From an uncultured Nocardioidaceae bacterium (lineage in GTDB: Bacteria; Actinomycetota; Actinomycetes; Propionibacteriales; Nocardioidaceae): DNA of 54,703 nt. Positions within the stretch are counted from its first letter, which is position 1. Every line of letters starts with the position of its first letter. The stretch is from positions 1-54,703 of the forward strand of contig CADCUK010000007.1 in NCBI GenBank assembly GCA_902805865.1, written 5' to 3'. A program made the translations under genes and the position numbers. Under the pieces are notes generated by a model. It was not told the DNA's origin, searched no databases, and was given only the letters and a program-made list of their open reading frames with translations. Below are positions 25,984 to 34,079 of the stretch, in pieces.

Positions 25984-25987
25984 CGGC
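25960..25987. promoter_or_regulatory. 28-bp perfect palindrome, predicted TetR operator of the leucine operon
   Basis: The 28 bases are exactly self-complementary, centred on the GATC at 25972-25975, with core GTTAATGATCATTAAC at 25966-25981 and outer arms GCCGAG and CTCGGC. It overlaps the 3' end of recD and the predicted -10 of the carboxylase gene. The core is 14/16 identical to the site at the tetR promoter (13101-13116). Confidence 0.9.
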
Positions 25988-25989
25988 CC

Positions 25990-27567
25990 ATGAGCATGCG
26001 CGACCTCGTCGACGAGCTGCACGAACGGCTCGCCGTGGCCCGGCTGGGTGGTTCGGAGGCGGCCCGCGAGAAGCACACCGCCCGCGGCAAGCTCCTCGTC
26101 CGTGACCGGGTGGACCGGCTGCTCGACCCCGGCAGCCCGTTCCTCGAGCTGAGCCCGACGGCCGCCTACGACATGTACGGCGGCGAGCCCTTCGCCGTGG
26201 CCAGCGCCGGCATCGTCACCGGGATCGGCCGGGTGGACGGGCGGGAGTGCGTGGTCGTCGCCAACGACGCGACGGTCAAGGGCGGCACCTACTACCCGAT
26301 GACGGTCAAGAAGCACCTCCGCGCCCAGGAGGTCGCGCGGGTCAACCACCTGCCGTGCATCTACCTCGTCGACTCCGGCGGCGCGTTCCTGCCGATGCAG
26401 GACGAGGTGTTCCCCGACCGCGAGCACTTCGGGCGGATCTTCTTCAACCAGGCGAACATGTCCGCCCGGGGCATCCCCCAGATCGCCTCGGTGATGGGGT
26501 CGTGCACCGCCGGCGGCGCGTACGTCCCGGCGATGTCCGACGAGTCCGTGATCGTCCGTGACCAGGGCACGATCTTCCTCGGTGGCCCGCCGCTGGTGAA
26601 GGCCGCCACCGGCGAGGTCGTGACGGCCGAGGAGCTCGGCGGCGGTGAGGTGCACGCCCGGAAGTCCGGCGTCGTCGACCACCTCGCCGACGACGACGCC
26701 CACGCCCTCCAGATCGTCCGCTCGATCGTCGGCACCTTGCCGGGCGGCACAGGGCCGGCCTCCGGACGGAGCCGGAGGCCCGTTGAGGAGCCGTTGATAG
26801 ATCCGGCGACCCTGTACGACGTCGTCCCCACCGACTCCCGCACGCCGTACGACGTCCGCGAGGTCATCCGCCGCATCGTCGACGCCAGCCGGTTCCACGA
26901 GTTCAAGGAGCTGTACGGCGAGACGCTCGTGACCGGCTTCGCGCACATCTGGGGCTACCCGGTCGGCATCGTCGCGAACAACGGCATCCTGTTCTCCGAG
27001 TCGGCGCTCAAGGGCGCGCACTTCATCGAGCTGTGCAACCAGCGCAAGATCCCGATCGTGTTCCTGCAGAACATCAGTGGCTTCATGGTCGGCCGCGACT
27101 ACGAGAACCGCGGCATCGCCCGCGACGGCGCCAAGCTCGTCACCGCGGTCTCGTGCTCGGTGGTCCCGAAGTTCACCGTGGTCATCGGCGGCTCGTTCGG
27201 CGCCGGCAACTACGGGATGTGCGGCCGGGCGTACGACCCTCGCTTCCTGTGGATGTGGCCGAACGCACGAATCTCCGTCATGGGTGGCGAGCAGGCCGCG
27301 TCGGTGCTCGCGACCGTACGGCGCGACGGCATCGAGGCCAAGGGCGGCGAGTGGAGCACCGAGGAGGAGCAGGCGTTCAAGGACCCGATCCTCGAGCAGT
27401 ACGAGCAGCAGGGCTCGCCGTACTACTCCACGGCCCGGCTGTGGGACGACGGCATCATCGACCCGGCCGACACCCGACGGGTGCTCGGCATGGGGCTGGC
27501 CGTCGCGCACCAGGCGACCGCGCACGCGCCGATCCCGGATCCCTCCTACGGCGTCTTCAGGATGTGA
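25990..27567 (+). CDS. accD1: Acyl-CoA carboxylase beta subunit, probably methylcrotonyl-CoA carboxylase
   Basis: 525-residue carboxyltransferase. Seen: [24 protein letters not shown], the N-terminal acyl-CoA site ([21 protein letters not shown]), [16 protein letters not shown], the C-terminal site ([38 protein letters not shown]) and [10 protein letters not shown]. The sequence style ([24 protein letters not shown]) and the HMG-CoA lyase in the operon point to 3-methylcrotonyl-CoA as substrate: leucine degradation. A short linker near residues 256-270 is encoded by an inverted repeat and contains a rare ATA codon. ATG 25990; ATG 25996 is the alternative. Confidence 0.93.
   Translation: MSMRDLVDELHERLAVARLGGSEAAREKHTARGKLLVRDRVDRLLDPGSPFLELSPTAAYDMYGGEPFAVASAGIVTGIGRVDGRECVVVANDATVKGGTYYPMTVKKHLRAQEVARVNHLPCIYLVDSGGAFLPMQDEVFPDREHFGRIFFNQANMSARGIPQIASVMGSCTAGGAYVPAMSDESVIVRDQGTIFLGGPPLVKAATGEVVTAEELGGGEVHARKSGVVDHLADDDAHALQIVRSIVGTLPGGTGPASGRSRRPVEEPLIDPATLYDVVPTDSRTPYDVREVIRRIVDASRFHEFKELYGETLVTGFAHIWGYPVGIVANNGILFSESALKGAHFIELCNQRKIPIVFLQNISGFMVGRDYENRGIARDGAKLVTAVSCSVVPKFTVVIGGSFGAGNYGMCGRAYDPRFLWMWPNARISVMGGEQAASVLATVRRDGIEAKGGEWSTEEEQAFKDPILEQYEQQGSPYYSTARLWDDGIIDPADTRRVLGMGLAVAHQATAHAPIPDPSYGVFRM
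26757..26780. repeat. Inverted repeat encoding a linker in the carboxylase beta subunit
   Basis: Arms GGCCTCCGG (26757-26765) and CCGGAGGCC (26772-26780) are perfect complements with a 6-base loop. They encode part of the segment [14 protein letters not shown], in the inter-domain linker. The following codons TTG ATA (26794-26799) are rare for this GC content. A palindromic-element insertion is inferred. Confidence 0.65.
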
Positions 27568-27574
27568 CCGGCTC

Positions 27575-29539
27575 ATGACCATCTCGACGCTGCTCGTCGC
27601 CAACCGCGGCGAGATCGCGCTGCGGATCATCCGCTCCGCACGCGCCCGCGGCATCCGCACGGTCGCGGTCTACTCCGACGCCGACCGCAACGCCGCCCAC
27701 GTCCGCGCAGCCGACGTCTCGGTGCGGATCGGGCCGACCCCCGCGACCGAGTCCTACCTGAACATCGAGGCACTCCTCGACGCCGCCCGTCGGACCGGCG
27801 CCGACGCCGTCCACCCGGGCTACGGCTTCCTCTCCGAGCGGGCGCCGTTCGCGCGCGCCGTCGTCGGCGCCGGGCTGACCTTCGTCGGCCCCGCCGCGGA
27901 GGTGATGGAGCAGATGGGCCGCAAGGACCTCGCCCGCACGATCGCCGAGGAGGCCGGTGTCCCGGTGGTGCCGCGTGGCGAGGTCTCGACAGGCTCGACC
28001 ACCGAGATGCGTTTCCCGGTGCTCGTCAAGGCGGCGGCCGGTGGCGGCGGCAAGGGGATGCGGATCGTCCGCGAGGCCGGCGACCTCGACGCCGCGATCG
28101 CCGCGGCCAAGCGGGAGGCGCAGTCGGCGTTCGGCGACGACACCATCCTCCTCGAGCGGTACGTCGAGCTCGGGCGCCACGTCGAGGTCCAGGTCCTGGC
28201 AGACCGGCACGGCAACGTCGTCCACCTGTTCGAGCGGGACTGCTCAGCGCAGCGGCGCCACCAGAAGGTCCTCGAGGAGGCGCCCGCACCCACGGTCTCC
28301 GAGGCGGCCCGCGCCGTGCTGCTCGAGTCGGCGGTGGCTCTGGCGAAGCAGGTCGGCTACGAGAACGCCGGCACCGTGGAGTTCCTGGTCGCCGGCGAGC
28401 CCGGCGACGAGGAGGTCTTCTTCCTCGAGATGAACACCCGCCTCCAGGTCGAGCACCCGGTCACCGAGCTCGTCGTCTCGGTCAAGGGTGAGCCCCTCGA
28501 CCTGGTCGATCTCCAGCTGCGGGTCGCGGCCGGCGAGCCGCTGCCGTTCACCCAGGACGACGTGCGCTGCAGCGGCCATGCAATCGAGGCCCGGGTCTAT
28601 GCCGAGGACCCGTTCAACGGCTTCCTGCCGCAGGCCGGCACCGCCACGCTCGTGCGGTGGTCGACCCGTGCCCGCGTCGACGCCGCCCTCGAGTCGGGTT
28701 CGGAGGTCGGCACCGCCTACGACCCGATGCTCGGCAAGGTGATCGTCCACGGCGCCACGCGTGAGGCGGCCCGGCGGGCTCTGGTAGCGGCGCTGGACGA
28801 CACCGCGATCCTCGGGTTGACCACGAATCTCGGCTTCCTGCGCGCGCTCGCCGACTCCGACGCGTTCCGCGACGACGAGGTCCACACCGCCTGGCTGGAC
28901 AACAACCCCGACGCGATCCGGCCACCATCCCCCGATGTCGCGGCGGTGTTCGCCGCATGGGTCCTGGCCCACGAGGGCACCGCTCTCGACGTGACGAGCC
29001 CGTTCGACCTCGCCGACGGCTGGCGCTCCGCCGGGCCGCCCGCACCGGTCGTCGTCGAGCTGCTGGTCGACGGCGAGAACCAGGTTCTCCGCGTCGGCCC
29101 GGACAGCGTCGACGAGCACCGGGTGCTGCCGGTGGCTCACGAGGCGGGGGTCCATCGGCTCGAGATCGACGGGCTCGTCCACGAGGCGGCCGTGATCGTC
29201 ACCCCGCACGACGTGCAGGTCAGCCACCTCGGCCACACCTTCACCCTCGAGCGGCCGGATGCGTTCGGTCCGCGGCAACGCGCTGTCATCGGTGACGGCA
29301 GCGTCACCGCGCCGATGCCCGGCACCGTGCTTGCGATCTCGGTGGAGCAGGGCCAGGGGGTGACGGAGGGCGAGGTCCTTGGTGTCATGGAGGCCATGAA
29401 GATGGAGCTCACGCTCAAGGCGCCGTTCACCGGCACGGTGGCGACGGTCTCGGCCGTGGTCTCGGACCAGGTGGCGCTCGGTGCGGAGCTGTTCGTCGTG
29501 GAGAGGCCAGTCACGGAGAAGGGCGGTGAGGACCGATGA
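27575..29539 (+). CDS. accA1: Acyl-CoA carboxylase alpha subunit (biotin carboxylase plus biotin carrier)
   Basis: 654 residues. Biotin carboxylase: LLVANRGEIALRIIRSA, YSDADRNAAHVRAAD, GYGFLSERAPFARA, the ATP-grasp loop AAAGGGGKGMRIV, ERDCSAQRRHQKVLEEAPAP and FLEMNTRLQVEHPVTE. A middle BT-type domain follows, then the carrier domain with the biotin site EAMKM (Lys609). It fixes CO2 on biotin and passes it to the AccD1 partner encoded 7 bp upstream. A 22-bp dispersed-repeat sequence is read in frame as VSTGSTT (residues 137-143) just before the ATP-grasp loop. Its stop overlaps the lyase ATG (ATGA). Confidence 0.95.
   Translation: MTISTLLVANRGEIALRIIRSARARGIRTVAVYSDADRNAAHVRAADVSVRIGPTPATESYLNIEALLDAARRTGADAVHPGYGFLSERAPFARAVVGAGLTFVGPAAEVMEQMGRKDLARTIAEEAGVPVVPRGEVSTGSTTEMRFPVLVKAAAGGGGKGMRIVREAGDLDAAIAAAKREAQSAFGDDTILLERYVELGRHVEVQVLADRHGNVVHLFERDCSAQRRHQKVLEEAPAPTVSEAARAVLLESAVALAKQVGYENAGTVEFLVAGEPGDEEVFFLEMNTRLQVEHPVTELVVSVKGEPLDLVDLQLRVAAGEPLPFTQDDVRCSGHAIEARVYAEDPFNGFLPQAGTATLVRWSTRARVDAALESGSEVGTAYDPMLGKVIVHGATREAARRALVAALDDTAILGLTTNLGFLRALADSDAFRDDEVHTAWLDNNPDAIRPPSPDVAAVFAAWVLAHEGTALDVTSPFDLADGWRSAGPPAPVVVELLVDGENQVLRVGPDSVDEHRVLPVAHEAGVHRLEIDGLVHEAAVIVTPHDVQVSHLGHTFTLERPDAFGPRQRAVIGDGSVTAPMPGTVLAISVEQGQGVTEGEVLGVMEAMKMELTLKAPFTGTVATVSAVVSDQVALGAELFVVERPVTEKGGEDR
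27982..28003. repeat. Dispersed actinobacterial repeat inside the carboxylase alpha gene
   Basis: Contains GGTCTCGACAGGCTCGACC followed by ACC, the complement of GGTGGTCGAGCCTGTC..., a sequence I know as abundant between genes in Nocardioides relatives. Here it is in coding sequence (codons 136-143), adding Ser/Thr/Gly residues. The related, more diverged element is at 11179-11256. Family identity is from memory. Confidence 0.7.
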
Positions 29540-30465
29540 GCCTGCCGATGGTGGTGCCGGACCCCAGGCTGCCGAGCAGCGTGACGATCTACGAGGTCGG
29601 TCCCCGCGACGGGCTGCAGAACGAGCAGACCGTCGTTCCCGTCGACGTCAAGGTCGAGCTGGTCGAGCGGCTCGTGACGGCTGGGCTGCCGGTCGTCGAG
29701 GTCACCAGCTTCGTCCACCCGAAGTGGGTGCCTCAGCTGGCCGACGCCGAGGAGCTGCTGGACCGGGTCGACCACACGAACGGCATCCCGATGCCGGTGC
29801 TGGTGCCGAACGAGCGCGGCCTGGACCGAGCGCTGGCCAAGGGCGTGCGGCACATCGCGATCTTCGGCAGCGCCACCGAGACGTTCGCCCGGCGCAACCT
29901 GAACCGCTCCCTCGACGAGCAGTTCGCGATGTTCGAGCCCACGGTGACCAGAGCGCTCGACGAGGGCATGGACGTGCGGGCGTACGTCTCGATGTGCTTC
30001 GGCGACCCGTGGGAGGGCGAGGTGCCGATCGACCAGGTCGTCGCGGTCGGCAAGCGGCTGCTGGACCTGGGCGCCTACCAGCTCTCCCTCGGTGACACGA
30101 CCGGCGTCGGCACGACCGGCCACGTCACGGCCCTGCTCGACGCGTTCAACGCCGCCGGCGTCCCCGACGACCGGCTCGCGATGCACTTCCACGACACCTA
30201 CGGCCAGGCGCTGGCCAACACCTACGCCGCGCTCCTGCACGGCGTCACCACGTTCGACGCCAGCGCGGGCGGACTCGGCGGCTGCCCGTACGCCGAGTCC
30301 GCGACCGGGAACCTCGCCACCGAGGACCTCGTGTGGATGCTCGACGGGCTCGGCATACGCAGCGGCGTCGACCTCCCGGCGCTCGCCGCGACCAGCCGCT
30401 GGCTGGCGGGGCACCTCGGCCGACCGAGCCCCAGCCGGGTCGTCAACGCAGGCGGCGGGGCGTGA
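29536..30465 (+). CDS. Hydroxymethylglutaryl-CoA lyase
   Basis: 309 residues. Seen: the N-terminal signature YEVGPRDGLQNE (Arg-Asp for catalysis and metal), EVTSFVHPKWVPQLADA, SLGDTTGVGT, the metal-binding HFHDTYGQALAN and the lyase signature GGLGGCPYA (about residues 245-253) with its catalytic cysteine. Splits HMG-CoA to acetoacetate and acetyl-CoA, the last step of leucine breakdown, which fits the two carboxylase genes upstream. Isovaleryl-CoA dehydrogenase and methylglutaconyl-CoA hydratase are not in the window. Confidence 0.94.
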   Translation: MSLPMVVPDPRLPSSVTIYEVGPRDGLQNEQTVVPVDVKVELVERLVTAGLPVVEVTSFVHPKWVPQLADAEELLDRVDHTNGIPMPVLVPNERGLDRALAKGVRHIAIFGSATETFARRNLNRSLDEQFAMFEPTVTRALDEGMDVRAYVSMCFGDPWEGEVPIDQVVAVGKRLLDLGAYQLSLGDTTGVGTTGHVTALLDAFNAAGVPDDRLAMHFHDTYGQALANTYAALLHGVTTFDASAGGLGGCPYAESATGNLATEDLVWMLDGLGIRSGVDLPALAATSRWLAGHLGRPSPSRVVNAGGGA

Positions 30466-30516
30466 ACGTCCGCGCCGTGATGCGCGAGCCCGTCCCGCTG
30501 TTGGCACAATCCCTGC

Positions 30517-31602
30517 ATGGCTGAGGTCGTCTACCTTCACGTGGGTGCTCCCAAGACGGGGACGACGTACCTGCAGGACCGGCTGCTCGCCAACCGCCAC
30601 ACGCTGGCGCAGCGCGGGATCAGCTACCCGGTCGGCAACGCCGGAGACATGTTCGACCCGGCCCTCGACCTCATCGACCGGCGCTGGGGTGGTCACCGCG
30701 AGCTGGTGCGCGGCGAGTGGGACAACCTCGTCGCACGGGTCCGGCGGGTGCAGGGCACGGCCGTGATCAGCCACGAGATCCTCGCGGGTGCCCGCTCGGA
30801 GCAGGTGGAGCGCGCGATGCGGGACCTCGACGGTGAGGTGCACGTCGTGTACTCGGCGCGCGACATCGCCCGGCAGGTGCCCGCCGAGTGGCAGGAGTCC
30901 GTCAAGCACCGGTACAAGCGTCCGTTCGCCCGGTTCCTCCGCAGCGTGCAGGGCACCGAGCGGCGGGACTCGCCGATGTGGTTCTGGCGGGTCCAGGGGC
31001 TCCCCGACGTCTTCAACCGCTGGGCGCTCGACCTGCCGCCCGAGCGCGTGCACCTGGTCACGGTGCCGCCGTCCGGTGCGGCCCCCGGCAAGCTCTGGCG
31101 GCGCTACTGCCGCGCCTTCGGCATCGACCCTCGCTGGGCACCGGAAGGTGGCGCGGCTCGTTCGAACGCCTCGCTGGGCATCGACGAGATCGCCATGCTG
31201 CGTGAGCTCAACCTCCGCTTGAAGAAGGCCGGCCTCGACTCGGAGTCGTACCGCACGCTCGTCCGCCACGTCGTCACCCACCACACCCTGTCGGGTCGCA
31301 AGGGCATGCGGCCGGTCGTGCTGCCGCCCTCGGCCCGCGGGTGGGCGCGGGAGATCGCCGAGGAGTGGATCGAGTGGGTCGAGGGCGCGGGCATCGACGT
31401 CGTCGGGGACCTCGACGACCTCCGCCCGGTGTTCCCGGACGGCGACGACTGGCAGGACGCCGACCGCGGCAAACCTCGTCGGGTGGCCGACGCCACGATG
31501 GAGGCGCTGGTCGCCGTCGTCATGGAGGCCGCTGCCCGCGAGGAAGAGGACGCGCACGGCAGCCGGCTGGGCAAGGCCGCCCGGAAGCTGCGCGGCCAGT
31601 GA
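30517..31602 (+). CDS. Sulfotransferase, first gene of a three-gene sulfotransferase-fold cluster
   Basis: 361 residues. The 5'-phosphosulfate loop HVGAPKTGTTYLQ (residues 8-20) and the 3'-phosphate motif VVYSARDIARQ (Ser113, Arg115) show a PAPS-dependent sulfotransferase. Later blocks MWFWRVQGLPDVFNRWA, VHLVTVPPSG, LRELN and WAREIAEEWIEWVEGAG recur in the two downstream genes. C-terminus is basic (GKAARKLRGQ). Acceptor unknown; cell-surface glycan or lipid is a guess. A CACAAT -10 hexamer (30505-30510) ends 6 bases before the ATG: leaderless. The stop overlaps the next GTG. Confidence 0.88.
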   Translation: MAEVVYLHVGAPKTGTTYLQDRLLANRHTLAQRGISYPVGNAGDMFDPALDLIDRRWGGHRELVRGEWDNLVARVRRVQGTAVISHEILAGARSEQVERAMRDLDGEVHVVYSARDIARQVPAEWQESVKHRYKRPFARFLRSVQGTERRDSPMWFWRVQGLPDVFNRWALDLPPERVHLVTVPPSGAAPGKLWRRYCRAFGIDPRWAPEGGAARSNASLGIDEIAMLRELNLRLKKAGLDSESYRTLVRHVVTHHTLSGRKGMRPVVLPPSARGWAREIAEEWIEWVEGAGIDVVGDLDDLRPVFPDGDDWQDADRGKPRRVADATMEALVAVVMEAAAREEEDAHGSRLGKAARKLRGQ

Positions 31603-32852
31603 CCGGCGACCTGCCCGTGTCCGCGCGCGGAACGGAGAGCCCTGCCGAGTCCTGGGTCCAGCACCTCCGAGCCGGGGGTACGACGCCGTGGCCGCGCTGG
31701 GTGCGAGAGGCCGGCGCATCCGACGGCCGGGAGGCGCCGCCCACCGCCGGCACGGTGGCCGGGGTGCCCGGCGCCGCGCAGCTCGAGCTGTTGCGCCGGC
31801 TCAACGAGCTCGGCCCGGTGCCGCACCGTGCCGACCACGTGCTCGGCCGTCCTGGCCCCGGCCGCGGACCGGTCCACCTCGCCTTGCCGCTGGACCCGCT
31901 CGGCCCTCCGGCACCGCGCCGGGAGGTGCTCCGCGTCGCCGCCGGCGTCCTGGCCGACCTCGCCGCGCAGCTCCCCGCGCCGGCTCAGGGGCGCCGCCGG
32001 AGGCGGGCCCGTCGGGCCCGCCCGGCCGAGGGCGTCCCTGCGTTCGTGCTCGAGGGACCACCCATCACCGTCGCCGAGGTGCGGGCCCGGCTGGCCGCTG
32101 CCGGGATGCCCGAGCACCGGCCACGCTTCTCCTGGCTGGGTGCCCGGCCCGACCCCGGACCGGACATCGCGGTCGTGCTGGTCGCCCCGCTCGACGAGGC
32201 GCTGCGCCAGGTGTGGGCGGCGCGGGTGCAACGCGGTGCGGGTCGGGCCTGGTCCTCGTTCGTCGCCCAGTGGGCGGGACGCGGCTCGTTGCCACCGTCG
32301 GCAGCGGTGGACCGGGTCGCGGGCTACTGGGCCGACCGGCTCGGGGACGGCAACGTGCACCTGGTGGCGATCAGCCAGCCGGCCGCCGACCCCGCCGCTG
32401 TGGTGGCGCGGGTGCTGGGCAGGCCGGTGGACGCCGGTCCGGCCGAAGTGCCGGAGGTGGCGCCGGAGGAGCCGGTGCGGCTCGCTCCCGCGGTGGTCGA
32501 CGTGCTCCGGCGGGTCAACGTGGTGCTGCCGTTCGTCTGCCCGGAGACCGACCGCGCTCCCCGGCGTACGGCGCTGGTGGGGCTGGCCCGGGAGATCTCG
32601 GCGCACCCAGGACCGGTCGACCTCCCGAAGCAGCGGCGCCGGTGGGCCGGGAGCACCGCGAGCCGCCTCGTCGACGCACTCGCCGAGACCGGCTGCGTCC
32701 GCCACGGTGACTTCGAGGCGCTGCGGGCGACCGGTCCGGCCACGGACCGACGACTCGGTGGGGGCGAGGTCCTCGACGTGATGGTCCGTATGATCCACCG
32801 CGTCGATGCCGAGCTCACGGGAGCCTCGCGCGACGGAAGGGGTGGCCGGTGA
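31599..32852 (+). CDS. Sulfotransferase-like pseudoenzyme, PAPS-binding motifs lost
   Basis: 417 residues, GTG start overlapping the previous stop, and itself overlapping the next GTG. Residues 1-148 are an unrecognised helical, Pro/Arg-rich region. From residue 149 it aligns by eye with both neighbours: FVLEGPPITVAEVRARL where they have HVGAPKTGTTYLQDRL; VVLVAPLDEALRQVW where they have VVYSARDIARQVPAEW; VAGYWADRLGDGNVHLVAIS opposite FNRWALDLPPERVHLVTVP; and LPKQRRRWA...GDFEALR opposite LPPSARGWA...GDLDDLR. The PKTGT loop and the S-x-R-D motif are both absent, so catalysis is unlikely. A scaffold or regulatory subunit for the flanking enzymes is inferred. Confidence 0.78.
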   Translation: MTGDLPVSARGTESPAESWVQHLRAGGTTPWPRWVREAGASDGREAPPTAGTVAGVPGAAQLELLRRLNELGPVPHRADHVLGRPGPGRGPVHLALPLDPLGPPAPRREVLRVAAGVLADLAAQLPAPAQGRRRRRARRARPAEGVPAFVLEGPPITVAEVRARLAAAGMPEHRPRFSWLGARPDPGPDIAVVLVAPLDEALRQVWAARVQRGAGRAWSSFVAQWAGRGSLPPSAAVDRVAGYWADRLGDGNVHLVAISQPAADPAAVVARVLGRPVDAGPAEVPEVAPEEPVRLAPAVVDVLRRVNVVLPFVCPETDRAPRRTALVGLAREISAHPGPVDLPKQRRRWAGSTASRLVDALAETGCVRHGDFEALRATGPATDRRLGGGEVLDVMVRMIHRVDAELTGASRDGRGGR

Positions 32853-34066
32853 ACGCTGCACGGAAGGTCCTGGTGCACGTCGGCGCACCCAAGACCGGCA
32901 CCTCCTTCGTGCAGGACCTCCTGTTCCAGAACCAGGAGCAGCTGGCCGAGATCGGGGTGCTCTACCCGGCCGACCGGTTCGACGCCCACTTCCTGGCCGC
33001 CCTCGACCTCATGGAGCTGCCCTGGGGAGGGCTGGAGCACCAGGCGGTCGGGGAGTGGGAGCGGCTGGCTGCGCAGGTGCGCTCGTGGGAGGGGACCGTG
33101 ATCATCAGCCACGAGATCCTGGCCACCGCCTCCACGCAGCACGTCCGCCGCGCCATGGAGTCGTTCGGACCCGGCACCGAGGTCCATGTCGTCGTCTCGG
33201 TCCGCGACCTCGTGCGACAGATCCCCGCTGAGTGGCAGGAGAACGTGAAGCACCGGCGGACCGTCGGCTACCGCGAGTTCCTCGACCGGATCATGGACCC
33301 GAACGCGAAGGGCCCGGTCGCGACCTGGTTCTGGGGGGTCCAGGACATCCCGGAGATCCTGTCCCGCTGGTCGGCGGAGCTGCCGGCCGAGCAGGTGCAC
33401 GTCGTCACCGTCCCCAAGCCCGGTGCCCCGAGGGACCTGCTGTGGCAGCGGTTCGCCTCGGTGTTCGGGCTCGACCCGTCGGCCTTCGACACCTCCACCG
33501 TGCAGCGGGCGAACCCGTCGCTGGGCGTCGCGGAGAGCGCCTTCGTGCGCCGGCTCAACGAGCAGGTCAACAACGGCGTCCTGCCGAACGAGAACTACCG
33601 CGACCTCGTCCGCGAGCTCCTCGCGCACCAGACGCTGTCGCGACGCGAGGACTCGGCGCGGCTGAGGTTGCCCGCGGACGTGCGCAGCTGGGCCGTCGAG
33701 CTCTCCGAGAAGTGGGTGGCCGACCTGAGCGCGCGCGGCTACCAGCTGGTGGGTGACTGGGACGAGCTGCGCCCGGACCCGGTGGACGACACCGCGTTCG
33801 CCGATCCCGACACCGCCCCCGACGACGAGGTGGCGGACGTCGCGCTCCAGAGCGTCGTGACGTTGCTGGGTCGCGCCACCGAGCTGCGTCACGAGATCGA
33901 GGGGCTGCACCGACGCATCCAGGTCGTCGAGGCCGAGCGCGACCAGGCACGCAGCGAGATCGGCTTCGTGCTCAGGAAGAAGCGCGGGTTCATCCGCCGC
34001 GCCGACACCAGCCCGACGATCGGCTTCCTCTACCGCGCGTACCGCAAGATCCTGCGTCGACGCTGA
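32849..34066 (+). CDS. Sulfotransferase with C-terminal coiled coil, third gene of the cluster
   Basis: 405 residues. Intact 5'-phosphosulfate loop HVGAPKTGTSFVQ (residues 10-22) and 3'-phosphate motif VVVSVRDLVRQIPAEWQ. It shares TWFWGVQDIPEILSRWS, VHVVTVPKPG and LVGDWDELRPD with the first gene. After the catalytic domain comes a coiled coil (about residues 345-370, ATELRHEIEGLHRRIQVVEA) and a strongly basic, aromatic tail (FLYRAYRKILRRR) that could associate with membrane lipid or a partner. GTG start overlaps the pseudoenzyme stop by 4 bp, so the three proteins are translationally coupled. Confidence 0.88.
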   Translation: MNAARKVLVHVGAPKTGTSFVQDLLFQNQEQLAEIGVLYPADRFDAHFLAALDLMELPWGGLEHQAVGEWERLAAQVRSWEGTVIISHEILATASTQHVRRAMESFGPGTEVHVVVSVRDLVRQIPAEWQENVKHRRTVGYREFLDRIMDPNAKGPVATWFWGVQDIPEILSRWSAELPAEQVHVVTVPKPGAPRDLLWQRFASVFGLDPSAFDTSTVQRANPSLGVAESAFVRRLNEQVNNGVLPNENYRDLVRELLAHQTLSRREDSARLRLPADVRSWAVELSEKWVADLSARGYQLVGDWDELRPDPVDDTAFADPDTAPDDEVADVALQSVVTLLGRATELRHEIEGLHRRIQVVEAERDQARSEIGFVLRKKRGFIRRADTSPTIGFLYRAYRKILRRR

Positions 34067-34079
34067 CCAGGCCGAGAGC

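Noticed and set aside
31341-31598. Longer start for the middle sulfotransferase-like gene
   Set aside because: Would lie over the C-terminus of the first sulfotransferase and encodes an Arg/Gly-rich peptide; the GTG overlapping the stop fits the operon pattern.
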